Source: Umezawaea sp049997955 (GTDB lineage Bacteria > Actinomycetota > Actinomycetes > Mycobacteriales > Pseudonocardiaceae). From it: a stretch of DNA of 64,000 bases. A program made the position numbers and the translations under genes. Below the pieces are notes generated by a model. It searched no databases and was not told the DNA's origin. It saw only the letters and a list, made by a program, of their open reading frames with translations. The stretch's first letter is position 1. Every line of letters starts with the position of its first letter. Positions 8,469 to 16,880 of the stretch are shown one piece after another. The stretch covers positions 62,001 through 126,000 of the forward strand of contig JAEBDY010000020.1 in NCBI GenBank assembly GCA_049997955.1. Reading direction: 5' to 3'.

Positions 8469-10967
8469 GTGGTGCCACGATCGTCAACACACCGTGTTCT
8501 GACCGCGCTGGCGGTGGTCGCCACCGCCAGCGCACTGGTCGCACCGCCGAGTTCGGCCGTCGCGGCGGACAACCCGTGGAGCCGGGTCGACGGCGGTGGC
8601 GTCGCGGCCGCATCGGCTCGGCCGTCGGACGTCCGGCCCAACCGGTTCGCCGGATTCGCACTGGACCGCCCCGCTTTGGCCGAGTCGCTGGCCGGGGCGT
8701 CGCCCGTCGAGGTCGTGCTGCCGACTCCCGCGGGCACGTTCCAACGGTTCGAACTGGTCGACACCCCCGTCATGGAGACGGGGCTGGCGGCTCGGCACCC
8801 GGAGATCAAGACGTACGCGGGCAGGGGCCTCGACGACCCGACGGCGTCGGTCCGCGCGGATCTGACCCCACTGGGCTTCCACGCCTCCGTGCGGTCCCAG
8901 CGGGGGCAGTGGTTCGTCGCCCCGTACTCCCGCCGCGACCAGGGTCTCTACGCCAGCTACTACGGCCACGACCTGCCCCCCGCCGCTCCGCTCCGGGAAA
9001 GCGGTGTCCAGTACGCCGGGCAGCACCTCCAGCCCGTGACCGTGGGCACCGGTCCGGTCGTGCGACTGCGCACCTACCGCTTGGCGATCATCACCGACCC
9101 GTCCTACGCGCGCTACTTCGGCGCGGAGAACGTGACCGCCGCCAAGGCGAGCCTGGTCAACCGGATCGCGCAGATCTACGAGGACGAGACCGCGATCCGG
9201 CTGCTGCTGGTCAACGACAGCGACAAGACGAACCTCGACACCGACGCGCTGGCAACCGGTCCGAACGGGCCGTGCGGCGCGGCCCCGTGCTTCCGGCCGG
9301 AGGAACTGGAGCAGTGCGCGACCGGGACCCTCGGCCACAACGCGACGGTGCTGGGCCTGCTCATCGGCGCGAGCAACTACGAGATCGGGCACGTCGCGCT
9401 GGCCACCCGGGGCGGCGGAGCCGGGGTGCCGGGTGTGGGTGGCGCGCACAAGGCAGCAGGCTGCACGGGCATCACCACGCCGACGGGTGACTTCTTCGCC
9501 GTGGACTACGTGGCGCACGAGATGGGACACCAGTTCGGCGCGGAGCACACGTTCAACGGCGACCAGTGGGGTTGCGGCACCGGCCAGCGCCAGGAGGAGT
9601 CCTCCTTCGAGCCGGGCAGCGGTTCGTCGATCATGTCGTACTCGGGGATCTGCCAGCAGGACAACCTCCAGCGCCACAACGACCCGTACTGGTCGCACCG
9701 CAGCCGCACCGAGATCACCGCGTACGCCACCTCGACCCGGTGGGAGGAGAACGAGGTGCAGAACGTCTCACTGCGGGACTTCGACGACGGCGACTCGTTC
9801 ACCCTGACCTACAACGGCCGCAGGTCCGCACCGATCGACCACGCCGGCTACACCCGGGAGTCGATCAAGGCCGCCGTCGAGGCGATCCTGCCCACCGGCG
9901 GCGAGGTCGAGGTGGTGGGCCTCGGGGACAACGACAACCGGCCAACCCCGTTCGACACCACCGGTTTCCAGGTCACGTTCCTCGGGGCCGTGGCGGGGGT
10001 CGACCTCACCTCGCTCGGCGTCGACGCGGTCGGAGCGTCCGGGTTCGTCGGCGAGACCGTCGAGGGCGGTCCGCAGGACAACCAGGGCCACCACGTCCAG
10101 AAGACCCGCAACCACCCGCCGGTCGTGACCACGGCGAAGCGGCACACGATCCCGGCGCGCACCCCGTTCTCCTTGACCGGCAGGGCTGCCGATCCCGACG
10201 GCGACCCGGTCACCTACCTGTGGGAGCAGAACGACCGCGGCGGCGAGAACGGCACCTCGCTGGTGAACAACACCAAGACCGACGGGCCGCTGTTCCGCGT
10301 GTTCGGCACCGCGGCCGTCGTCAGCGACGAAGACGCCCTGGAGTACCACTCCCCCGGCGCCAACGCCGTCACCACCAACCCGACGCGGGTCTTCCCCGAC
10401 CTGGCGCAGGTCGCGGCGGGCAACACCAACGCGGCATCGGGCACGTGCCCGACCGCCCCGCCCCCTCCGGCGCCGGAAACCGGCGGCGGCACGAACGTGC
10501 CCGCCGACGTCGTCGACTGCTACTCGGAGTTCCTGCCCACCACCGACTGGGTCGGCGTCGACGGCAACCGCACCCTGCACTTCAAGCTCACCGCCCGCGA
10601 CGGCAGGCAGGGCGGTGGCGGGATCGGCAGCGCCGACACCGAACTCGTGGTCGCACCGACCGCGGGACCGTTCCTGGTGACCTCGCAGGCCTCCACCGCG
10701 TCCTACCGCGGCGGCTCCCGCCAACCGATCACCTGGGACGTGGCCGGGACGAACACCGCCCCGATCAGCACGACCGCCGTGCGGATCACCTTCTCCACCG
10801 ACGGCGGACTGACCTTCCCCCACGTCCTGGCCCCGCGCACCCGCAACGACGGCACCGAGACCGTGACGCTCCCGAAGGTCTCCACCAGCAAGGGGCGGAT
10901 CAGGATCGAGGCCGTCGGCAACGTCTTCTTCGACCTCAGCGACGCCGACCTCACGGTCACCGGCTGA
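8469..10967 (+). CDS. Secreted reprolysin-like (M12-type) zinc metalloprotease
   Basis: This is a predicted exported zinc endopeptidase (832 aa). A signal peptide (hydrophobic LTALAVVATASALVA, cleavage near SSAVAA) is followed by a propeptide-like region to about 190. The catalytic domain bears HEMGHQFGAEH (His350, Glu351, His354, His360), the extended HExxHxxGxxH metzincin motif. The Met-turn SIMSYSG follows. The C-terminal half has Ig/PKD-like folds (for example DPDGDPVTYLWEQ). GTG 8469 is chosen because GGGAG ends 6 nt upstream; the adjacent GTG 8472 is equally possible. Substrate is unknown. It lies in the secreted hydrolase island but apart from the lectin-cassette genes, which it does not share. 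Confidence 0.87.
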   Translation: MVPRSSTHRVLTALAVVATASALVAPPSSAVAADNPWSRVDGGGVAAASARPSDVRPNRFAGFALDRPALAESLAGASPVEVVLPTPAGTFQRFELVDTPVMETGLAARHPEIKTYAGRGLDDPTASVRADLTPLGFHASVRSQRGQWFVAPYSRRDQGLYASYYGHDLPPAAPLRESGVQYAGQHLQPVTVGTGPVVRLRTYRLAIITDPSYARYFGAENVTAAKASLVNRIAQIYEDETAIRLLLVNDSDKTNLDTDALATGPNGPCGAAPCFRPEELEQCATGTLGHNATVLGLLIGASNYEIGHVALATRGGGAGVPGVGGAHKAAGCTGITTPTGDFFAVDYVAHEMGHQFGAEHTFNGDQWGCGTGQRQEESSFEPGSGSSIMSYSGICQQDNLQRHNDPYWSHRSRTEITAYATSTRWEENEVQNVSLRDFDDGDSFTLTYNGRRSAPIDHAGYTRESIKAAVEAILPTGGEVEVVGLGDNDNRPTPFDTTGFQVTFLGAVAGVDLTSLGVDAVGASGFVGETVEGGPQDNQGHHVQKTRNHPPVVTTAKRHTIPARTPFSLTGRAADPDGDPVTYLWEQNDRGGENGTSLVNNTKTDGPLFRVFGTAAVVSDEDALEYHSPGANAVTTNPTRVFPDLAQVAAGNTNAASGTCPTAPPPPAPETGGGTNVPADVVDCYSEFLPTTDWVGVDGNRTLHFKLTARDGRQGGGGIGSADTELVVAPTAGPFLVTSQASTASYRGGSRQPITWDVAGTNTAPISTTAVRITFSTDGGLTFPHVLAPRTRNDGTETVTLPKVSTSKGRIRIEAVGNVFFDLSDADLTVTG

Positions 10968-11080
10968 CCGGTTCGCTCCGCCCTCCAGGTGCACATCCGG
11001 ACCAACGGCCGGGCGATACGCTGACTCGCACCGCTCGGCGACAGTGCGGCGTCAACGCGTCGCGAAACCCGGAGGAAGCC

Positions 11081-11122
11081 ATGGAAGCCGGCGCGTTCAG
11101 GACAGGGGGGTCGTCGCGGTGA
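11081..11122 (+). CDS. Possible 13-residue leader peptide coupled to the RDD gene
   Basis: ATG preceded by an excellent GGAGG (11071-11075, spacing 5) opens a 13-codon frame, MEAGAFRTGGSSR. Its TGA overlaps the GTG start of the RDD gene as GTGA. A strong site for so short a frame, ending exactly on the next start, suggests translational coupling. No attenuator structure was recognised, and expression is inferred only. Confidence 0.45.
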   Translation: MEAGAFRTGGSSR

Positions 11123-11727
11123 CCTCACCCGCGGGATTCGCACCGCCAGGTGTCGACATCGCCCGGCCCGCCGCGGTGCCCGGCCGGGTGGACGTGCTCG
11201 CTCGACGCGCGTCCCAGCACGTGCTGGACCTCGCGCTGGCAGCCGGCCTCGGTTTTCTGGGCGGGCTGCTGGCGGGAGTCATCGCCATCCCCTTGGTGAA
11301 GTGGGGTGCGGTGCCGCCGCAGGTGATCCTCTGGGCGCCGGCGATCACCTTCGTCGCAGTCGCGTTCGTGTCGCAGCTCCTGATCGACGTGTGGGTGCCG
11401 TTGCGCCGCGGCGGGGCCACTCCGGGCATGCTGGTGATGGGGTTGCGGGTGGAAAAGGTGGACGGCCGCGAACCCAGCGTCTGGGACTACCTGATCCGCT
11501 CGTTGCTGTTCGTCGTGGACGGTTTGCTGTTGGGTCTGGTGGCCGTGGTGAGCATCGCGGTGACCAGGCGACGCCAGCGGATCGGTGACCTGCTCGCGCA
11601 AACCGTGGTGGTCCGGGCCGGCGGTCACCAAGCCCGGACCGTCGGCAAGTCGGTACGTCGCTGTGCAGCGCCGGAGTCGTCGGGGCCGAGCGGCGGTGGA
11701 CACCTGTCCGGTCGGCTTCGCGACTGA
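11119..11727 (+). CDS. RDD-family membrane protein
   Basis: A 202-aa integral membrane protein. Hydrophobic segments lie near 38-60, 72-94 and 132-155, flanked by the RDD-family signatures ARRASQHVLDLAL and RRGGATPGMLVMGLRV, and by QRIGDLLAQTVVV near the C-terminus. RDD proteins are poorly characterised; some have been linked to ion transport. The GTG start overlaps the stop of a 13-codon leader by four bases, and a run of six G lies 8 nt upstream. The last 40 residues are basic and low-complexity. Function in this context is unknown. Confidence 0.75.
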   Translation: MTSPAGFAPPGVDIARPAAVPGRVDVLARRASQHVLDLALAAGLGFLGGLLAGVIAIPLVKWGAVPPQVILWAPAITFVAVAFVSQLLIDVWVPLRRGGATPGMLVMGLRVEKVDGREPSVWDYLIRSLLFVVDGLLLGLVAVVSIAVTRRRQRIGDLLAQTVVVRAGGHQARTVGKSVRRCAAPESSGPSGGGHLSGRLRD

Positions 11728-11809
11728 TCGCGGTTCGGCGGACGCGGCCGGTGGCGGAGCGAGGACCTGGTTGCCGAGCCGGGCACCGGTATCCGCCTGC
11801 AGCGCCGCG

Positions 11810-12364
11810 TCAGACCGCCCGATCCGTCAGGACCGCGCCCATCACCACCTCGAAGAGCCGCTCGGCGCGCGCTTCGTGCCCTGGTTGATCGCCGAGCCAG
11901 GCGAACGCCGACACCAGCGCGAAGAGGTCCGCGCCATCGACGTCGGCCCGTGCCACGTCCGCGGCCTGGGCACGGGTGAGCAGCCGAGCGCCCGCCGCGC
12001 GCAGGGCGACGCAGGAGGCGTGAAGAGCGGACTCGGGCTCCTCGATCGCCTTCACCATCGACGTCACCACCCCGTGGTTGCTCGTCGTGACCGCGACGAA
12101 CTCGCGCATCCACCCCATCAGCGCCTCCTGCGGCGAACCGGTGGTCTCGACCTCGGCCGCCCGCGCCGTCAGCTCGTCGAAGCTCGTGCGGAGCAGGGCC
12201 TCCAGCAACGCCTCCCGCGTCGGGAAGTGCCGCAACAGCGTCGCCAGCCCGACCTCCGACCTGCGGGCGATGTCGCGCATCGACGCGTCGACGCCCTGTT
12301 CGGCGAGAACGGCGCCCGCCACGACGAGCAGGCGGTCGCGATTCGCCTGGGCATCCGCCCTCAT
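11810..12364 (-). CDS. TetR-family transcriptional regulator
   Basis: A 184-aa regulator with an N-terminal helix-turn-helix (MRDIARRSEVGLATLLRHFP, about residues 28-48) and an all-helical ligand-binding C-terminal half. GGGGTGG precedes the ATG at 12364. It is divergent from a quinone-oxidoreductase-like gene across 111 nt filled with inverted repeats. The likely role is self-control and repression of that gene, de-repressed by a small electrophile or other ligand. The ligand is not predictable. Confidence 0.88.
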   Translation of the reverse strand: MRADAQANRDRLLVVAGAVLAEQGVDASMRDIARRSEVGLATLLRHFPTREALLEALLRTSFDELTARAAEVETTGSPQEALMGWMREFVAVTTSNHGVVTSMVKAIEEPESALHASCVALRAAGARLLTRAQAADVARADVDGADLFALVSAFAWLGDQPGHEARAERLFEVVMGAVLTDRAV

Positions 12365-12383
12365 GTGCCACCCCTTGACTAAG

Positions 12384-12440
12384 CGGACCACTGAACCATA
12401 TATTCGGATCAGTGGTCCGGAAAAACGGACCTCTGGTTCA
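12384..12440. promoter_or_regulatory. Nested inverted-repeat operator between TetR and oxidoreductase genes
   Basis: CGGACCACTGA (12384-12394) and TCAGTGGTCCG (12409-12419) are perfect 11-bp arms around an AT-rich TATATT core. A second, overlapping repeat pairs GGTCCG (12414-12419) with CGGACC (12426-12431), and TGAACCA (12392-12398) pairs with TGGTTCA (12434-12440). This pattern fits cooperative TetR dimers covering both divergent promoters. Confidence 0.6.
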
Positions 12441-12475
12441 CTTACCTTACCCCGCGAGAGACGCAGGAGAACGCT

Positions 12476-13489
12476 GTGCCGACACAGACCATGAAGGCGA
12501 TCCGGCTGCACGAGTTCGGCGGCCCCGAGGTGCTGCGGAACGAAGAAGTGCCGGTTCCCGTCGCAGGGCCGGGCGAGGTGCTCGTCCGCGTGCACGCGGT
12601 CGGCCTGAACCCTCCCGACTGGTACGCGCGGGAAGGCATGCCCGACGTGCCCGCCGAGCTGAAGCCCCCGATTGAACTGCCCCTGATCCCGGGGACCGAC
12701 GTCTCGGGCGTCGTGGCGGCCGTCGCCGACGACGTCGACGGCTTCGCGGTCGGCGACGAGGTGTTCGGCCTGCTGCGCTTCCCCGCCGTCCTGCAGAGCG
12801 ACGCCTACGCCGAGTACGTCACCGCGCCCGCGTCCGACCTCGCCCACAAGCCTGCCGCCGTCGACCACGTGCAAGCCGCGGGCCTGGCCATGTCGGGACT
12901 GACCGCGTGGCAGTTCCTGGTCGAACTCGGGCACGACCACCCGTCGCCGTTCCAGAAGGCCCAGCACCGCCCGATGGACCTCGACAGCGGCAAGACGGTG
13001 CTCGTCAACGGCGCGGCGGGCGGCGTGGGACACCTCGCTCTCCAACTGGCCAAGTGGAAGGGCGCCCGCGTCATCGCCGTGGCTTCCGGCACCCACGAGG
13101 CGTTCCTGCGCGAACTCGGCGCCGACGAGTTCATCGACTACACCAAGGTCCGGCCGGAGGAAACCGTCCGCGAGATCGATCTCGTCCTGGACAACGTCGG
13201 AGGTCCCCGCAGCCGGCGCTTCCTGCGCACCCTCAAGCGCGGCGGGGCCCTCTACCCGGTGTACTTCGGCGAGTTCGACGACGAGGAGAACGCGAAGCTC
13301 GGTGTCACGGTCACCGCGACCCAGGTCCGCGCGAACGGCGCACAGCTCGCGCAGCTCGGCGGGCTGATCGAGGACGGCACGATCCGCGTGGCGATCGACA
13401 GCACCTTCCCGCTCCAGGACGCCCAAGCAGCGCACAAGCGGGCCGCCGAGGGGCACCTGCGGGGCAAGATCGTGCTGACGGTCGCGTGA
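12476..13489 (+). CDS. Zinc-free MDR oxidoreductase, NADPH:quinone reductase-like
   Basis: A 337-aa medium-chain dehydrogenase/reductase. The N-terminal catalytic domain has the family signature GPGEVLVRVHAVGLNPPDW and GTDVSGVV. The Rossmann nucleotide motif NGAAGGVGHLALQLA (about 180-195) fits NADP(H) enzymes of the quinone-reductase branch, and the four structural-zinc cysteines are absent. The GTG at 12476 has GGAG 6 nt upstream. Divergent from a TetR gene, it is the probable target. Its stop overlaps the start of a decayed SnoaL-like gene by GTGA, so the two once formed an operon. The physiological substrate (quinone or enone) is not determined. Confidence 0.87.
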   Translation: MPTQTMKAIRLHEFGGPEVLRNEEVPVPVAGPGEVLVRVHAVGLNPPDWYAREGMPDVPAELKPPIELPLIPGTDVSGVVAAVADDVDGFAVGDEVFGLLRFPAVLQSDAYAEYVTAPASDLAHKPAAVDHVQAAGLAMSGLTAWQFLVELGHDHPSPFQKAQHRPMDLDSGKTVLVNGAAGGVGHLALQLAKWKGARVIAVASGTHEAFLRELGADEFIDYTKVRPEETVREIDLVLDNVGGPRSRRFLRTLKRGGALYPVYFGEFDDEENAKLGVTVTATQVRANGAQLAQLGGLIEDGTIRVAIDSTFPLQDAQAAHKRAAEGHLRGKIVLTVA

Positions 13490-13742
13490 GCGCGAAGGCC
13501 GCCCCCGGCTGGGGGAGCACCCACCTCGCCGCGATCGGTCCGGGGGCGGTCGCCCTCGCCCCGGCGGAGCAGTTCGCCGTCCACCAGGCGCTGGTCCGCT
13601 ACGCCTTCGCCCTCGACCAGCGGGACCTGGCGGCACTGGAATCCGTGTGATCGCGACCGGCTTCCACACCTTCCGGCCCGAACACGCCGGGGGCGAGTGG
13701 CGGATCGCCGAACTGCTCCTCGGCACCGACAACGCCTGGTAG
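13486..13742 (+). pseudogene. Decayed SnoaL-like (NTF2-fold) gene
   Basis: The first frame (13486-13650) encodes a typical SnoaL-like N-terminus, AEQFAVHQALVRYAFALDQR then DLAALESV, and stops. A second frame, from about 13647 to 13742, encodes a matching C-terminal strand pair, GEWRIAELLLGTDNAW. The roughly 80 middle residues expected for a 130-150-aa NTF2-like protein are missing, so an internal deletion with frameshift is likely. The GTGA overlap with the upstream oxidoreductase shows former translational coupling. Confidence 0.65.
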
Positions 13743-13815
13743 CGGATCGGGGTGCTCCACCAGGAAAGGTCCGGCGAGTGCCGAACGCACCTCGGCGGGT
13801 GCGAGGCCGTCCTCG

Positions 13816-14520
13816 TCAGCCCGTCCGACGCCGCTGGACCTCCGGAGGACGACGAGCAGCGGTGGTCCACCGCCGGGGCAGGGACCCGACCGACCACCAG
13901 TGGGGGCGGGCGGCCGAGTTCCCGCCCTGGTCGCGCAGGTAGTCGACCACGGCGCTGGGCGGCGCGAACTCCTCCACCACCAGGCGGGTCAACCGCTCGG
14001 TGACCAGGCCGACCGGTTCGTCGTCGAGCAGCAGCGTCGCGGTGCACTGCAACGACATCGGCTCGCCGGCCTCGTCCAGGTGGAACGCGATCGACCGCAC
14101 GGTCTGCTCGGCTCGCCGGAACCTGCGCCCGCACTCGGCGGCCAGTGCGACGCCGAGCGGGACGCGGGTGGCGTGGGTGACCTCGGGGTTGTCGGGGTGC
14201 GGGATGCCGCACGCCAGCCGCACCGACGCGGGGATCAGGTCCGGGATGATCAGGGCCCTGGTCAGTGCCAGCGTGCGACCGCCGCGCGCGCTGCTGAGCA
14301 TGCCCGTCCGCTCGTGCCCGGCGGTGTGCTGGTGACCCCGCAGGCCGATGTACTCCTGTGCGGTCAGGACGTGTTCGCGGGAGCCCAGCACGTGAATGGT
14401 CAGGGCACCGCCACCGGTCCACCACGACAACGCCGCCGAAAGGCTGCGGGCGCTCTCCACGAGGTCGTGCAACTGGGCCAGACGGCCGTCGTAGTCCTGG
14501 TCGATCAAGTTGGTCCGCAT
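13816..14520 (-). CDS. Protein of unknown function
   Basis: A 234-aa soluble protein (238 aa if started at the ATG at 14532) with no signal peptide or membrane segment. The central part (LTRALIIPDLIPASVRLACG, RVPLGVALAAECGR) alternates short helices and strands. I cannot place it in a family; a UTRA or chorismate-lyase-like fold was considered without firm motif support. The last 25 residues are Arg/Pro-rich. The ATG at 14520 is slightly preferred because GATGGG lies 7 nt upstream, whereas GAGG abuts the other start. It is isolated: the decayed SnoaL gene lies on one side and an 850-nt gene-poor stretch on the other. Confidence 0.6.
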   Translation of the reverse strand: MRTNLIDQDYDGRLAQLHDLVESARSLSAALSWWTGGGALTIHVLGSREHVLTAQEYIGLRGHQHTAGHERTGMLSSARGGRTLALTRALIIPDLIPASVRLACGIPHPDNPEVTHATRVPLGVALAAECGRRFRRAEQTVRSIAFHLDEAGEPMSLQCTATLLLDDEPVGLVTERLTRLVVEEFAPPSAVVDYLRDQGGNSAARPHWWSVGSLPRRWTTAARRPPEVQRRRTG

Positions 14521-15163
14521 CAGGTGGCCCATCCTCAGTGTCTCGAAAGGACTGATGACGCCAGTGCCGCTACCTGCGTAAACGCACCCCCGCGAGGGAG
14601 GTGCCCAATTCCGTCGAGAGGTGGGTCAACTGCAACTCACGGTACGACATCCCGGATGAACTGTGACGGCCAATCACCGAACCACCCGAACGGACGCCGA
14701 ACTGGTAGCTGCGTGCGAGATCGACGCGCCACGGCCCGGTCCGACCGGTCCAACCGGGCCGCGTTCGGCGCCGGGTACACGGTTTCCGCAGTCCGTCCGT
14801 GACGCGCGTGCGGTCGCCATAGGCCGGACGGGTCTACTTCTTCGGCAGCGGTCAGGCCGTGTTCGCGGTCGATGGGCCGACCACCGGACCACGATCAACA
14901 GCATTCCGGCGGACCGGTACCAGCAGCCATCGAACAACGGGAAATCCCGACCTGACCGCGAGGGAATGCTTGCGTTGACACGCAGGCCGATCATGGTGCG
15001 CGATGGTGTCGACAGCGTGGTGGTCAGCCACTTCCGGATCCGCAGAGCGTCTCCGCCGCGGCAGGGAACGCCACCCGACTGCGCCGCAGGACCACCTCAA
15101 GATCCCCTGTCGATCCATCGCTCGGCAAGCGCTTTCCACCGACCTGGGACAAGCGGTCGGAAC

Positions 15164-15187
15164 CGTCTAGCCCGTGTGGGCTAGACG
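15164..15187 (+). promoter_or_regulatory. Perfect 10-bp inverted repeat with 4-nt loop
   Basis: CGTCTAGCCC (15164-15173) pairs exactly with GGGCTAGACG (15178-15187) around GTGT. The CTAG cores are rare in high-GC actinomycete DNA, which makes a chance repeat less likely. It sits 70 nt upstream of the candidate promoter and could be an operator or the terminator of a lost gene. Confidence 0.4.
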
Positions 15188-15257
15188 CTTCCCCACCCGG
15201 TGGGGCACAACGTCGTTGCACGGCACCAAAAGCAGGCCCGGCACTCAAGGCCATCCC

Positions 15258-15287
15258 TTGACACCTTTCCGAACCGCGTCACATACT
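15258..15287 (+). promoter_or_regulatory. Candidate promoter of the exo-galactanase gene
   Basis: TTGACA at 15258-15263 is a consensus -35 box. CATACT at 15282-15287 is a plausible -10 box at 18-nt spacing. The expected transcription start is about 85 nt upstream of the ATG at 15378. Confidence 0.45.
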
Positions 15288-15377
15288 GCCTGGAAGGCCG
15301 GTGTTGACGAAGACATCCACGCCCTGGTCGCGAGTGGCACTCCTCATCACGTTGTGGGCCCGGACGAAGGAGTCCAG

Positions 15378-16820
15378 ATGTCCCGCTTGTTCCCGAGGCG
15401 CTGGCGCGTGGTGGTGGCCGTCGTGGCCGTCGGCTTGGCGACCGTGCTGCTGCCCGGCGGCACCGCGCACGCCGCGCCCGTCACCGTGGACGTGGGTGTG
15501 CAGTTCACCGACACCGGCGGCACCCGTGTGGAGACGCACGGTGGTGGCGTGATCAAGGTCGGCGCCTACTACTACTGGTTCGGTGAGAACCGGCACCCGG
15601 ACAACCTGTTCCGGGCCGTCTCGGTGTACAGGTCGACCGACCTGAAGGACTGGGAGTTCCGCAACAACGTCCTGACCCAGAACAGCCACTCGGAGTTGCG
15701 GACCTCCTGGGTGGAGCGCCCGAAGGTCGTCTACAACGCGTCCACGGGCCAGTACGTGATGTGGCTGCACTGGGAGAACGGCCAGAACTACGGCGAGGCC
15801 AGGGCGGCCGTGGCGTACTCGTCCACAGTGGACGGCAACTACACCTACCAGGGCAGCTTCCGACCCCTCGGCCACATGTCCCGCGACATCACCCTGTTCA
15901 AGGACGACGACGGCGCCGCGTACATGATCTCGGCCGCGCGGGAGAACTACGACCTGCACGTCTACCGCCTCAACGCCGACTACCGCGGCGTGGCGCACCT
16001 GGTCGGCAACCCGTGGCCGGGCGGGCACCGCGAGGCGCCCGCGCTGTTCAAGCGCAACGGCGTCTACTTCATGCTCACCTCCGGTGCCACCGGTTGGTCG
16101 CCGAACCAGGCGAAGTACGCGACCGCCACCAGCGTGTCCGGTCCCTGGAGCGCCATGCAGAACGTCGGCGACTCCACCACGTTCCGCTCGCAGCCCGCCT
16201 ACGTGCTGCCCGTCCAGGGCACTCAGGCGACGTCGTACCTGTACATGGGCGACCGCTGGGCGGGCGCGTGGGGCGGACCGGTGAGCGACTCCGGCTACGT
16301 CTGGCTGCCGATCGCCTTTCCGAGCAGCACCACGATGAGCCTGTCGAACGCGAACCAGGTCGTCATCGACACCGCGACCGGCACGATCGGCGCCACGAGC
16401 CCGACGTACAACCGGATCTCCGTGCGGCACTCCGGCAAGTGCCTGGACATCGCCAACGTCAGCCAGACCGACGGCGCGGCGCTCACGCAGTACCCCTGCG
16501 GAAGCGGCACCAACCAGCAGTTCCGCCTCCAGTCCGCAGGCGGCGGCTACTACCAGGTGATCGCCCGGCACTCCGACAAGTGCCTGGACGTGAGCGACAA
16601 CAGCACCGCCGACGGCACGGCCGTCGTGCAGTGGGGCTGCAACGCCGGGCAGAACCAGCAGTGGTCCGTGGTCGACGTCGGGTCGGGCTACTCCAGGCTG
16701 GTCGCCCGGCACTCGGGAAAGTGCCTCGACCTGCCCGGAAGCGCGCAGGACAACGTCGCGTTCAAGCAGTACCCGTGCAACGGCGCCCAGAACCAGCAGT
16801 TCCAGCTCACCCGCCTCTGA
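15378..16820 (+). CDS. Secreted GH43 exo-beta-1,3-galactanase-like enzyme with C-terminal ricin domain
   Basis: This predicted extracellular enzyme attacks the beta-1,3-galactan backbone of arabinogalactan proteins (480 aa). The signal peptide (RRWRVVVAVVAVGLATVLL, cleavage near AHAAP) is followed by a propeller domain (about 35-345). THGGGVIKVGAYYYWFGENR at the start of the propeller is characteristic of the galactan 1,3-beta-galactosidase branch (GH43_24), which lacks the usual Asp base. A RICIN domain (about 350-480) has three QxW repeats and paired cysteines (SGKCLD...YPCG). Unlike the three Cys-free cassettes near 0-8 kb, this lectin is C-terminal and disulphide-type, hence of separate origin. 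GAAGGAG lies 5 nt before the ATG. Confidence 0.87.
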   Translation: MSRLFPRRWRVVVAVVAVGLATVLLPGGTAHAAPVTVDVGVQFTDTGGTRVETHGGGVIKVGAYYYWFGENRHPDNLFRAVSVYRSTDLKDWEFRNNVLTQNSHSELRTSWVERPKVVYNASTGQYVMWLHWENGQNYGEARAAVAYSSTVDGNYTYQGSFRPLGHMSRDITLFKDDDGAAYMISAARENYDLHVYRLNADYRGVAHLVGNPWPGGHREAPALFKRNGVYFMLTSGATGWSPNQAKYATATSVSGPWSAMQNVGDSTTFRSQPAYVLPVQGTQATSYLYMGDRWAGAWGGPVSDSGYVWLPIAFPSSTTMSLSNANQVVIDTATGTIGATSPTYNRISVRHSGKCLDIANVSQTDGAALTQYPCGSGTNQQFRLQSAGGGYYQVIARHSDKCLDVSDNSTADGTAVVQWGCNAGQNQQWSVVDVGSGYSRLVARHSGKCLDLPGSAQDNVAFKQYPCNGAQNQQFQLTRL

Positions 16821-16835
16821 ACGGGCACGAACCGC

Positions 16836-16873
16836 GCGGTCGTGGACTTCCGCGCTCGGAGGTCCACGACCGC
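16836..16873 (+). terminator. 17-bp near-perfect hairpin, probably bidirectional
   Basis: GCGGTCGTGGACTTCCG (16836-16852) pairs with 16857-16873 with a single mismatch and a CGCT loop. It lies between the converging exo-galactanase and SDR genes. Confidence 0.7.
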
Positions 16874-16880
16874 CCGACCC

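Larger units (their letters stand above)
14533..15377. other. 845-nt gene-poor stretch before the exo-galactanase gene
   Basis: No supported gene. A short plus frame near 14830-14880 reads VYFFGSGQAVFAVDGP after an in-frame TAG and might be a fragment of a propeller-type protein, but it is too short to assign. The stretch also contains a hairpin (15164-15187), a second small palindrome CCCCACC/GGTGGGG near 15190-15204, and a candidate promoter (15258-15287). Confidence 0.5.

Noticed and set aside
14830..14880. Hemopexin-like VYFFGSGQAVF peptide in the gene-poor stretch
   Set aside because: A single short repeat after an in-frame stop is not enough to claim a gene.
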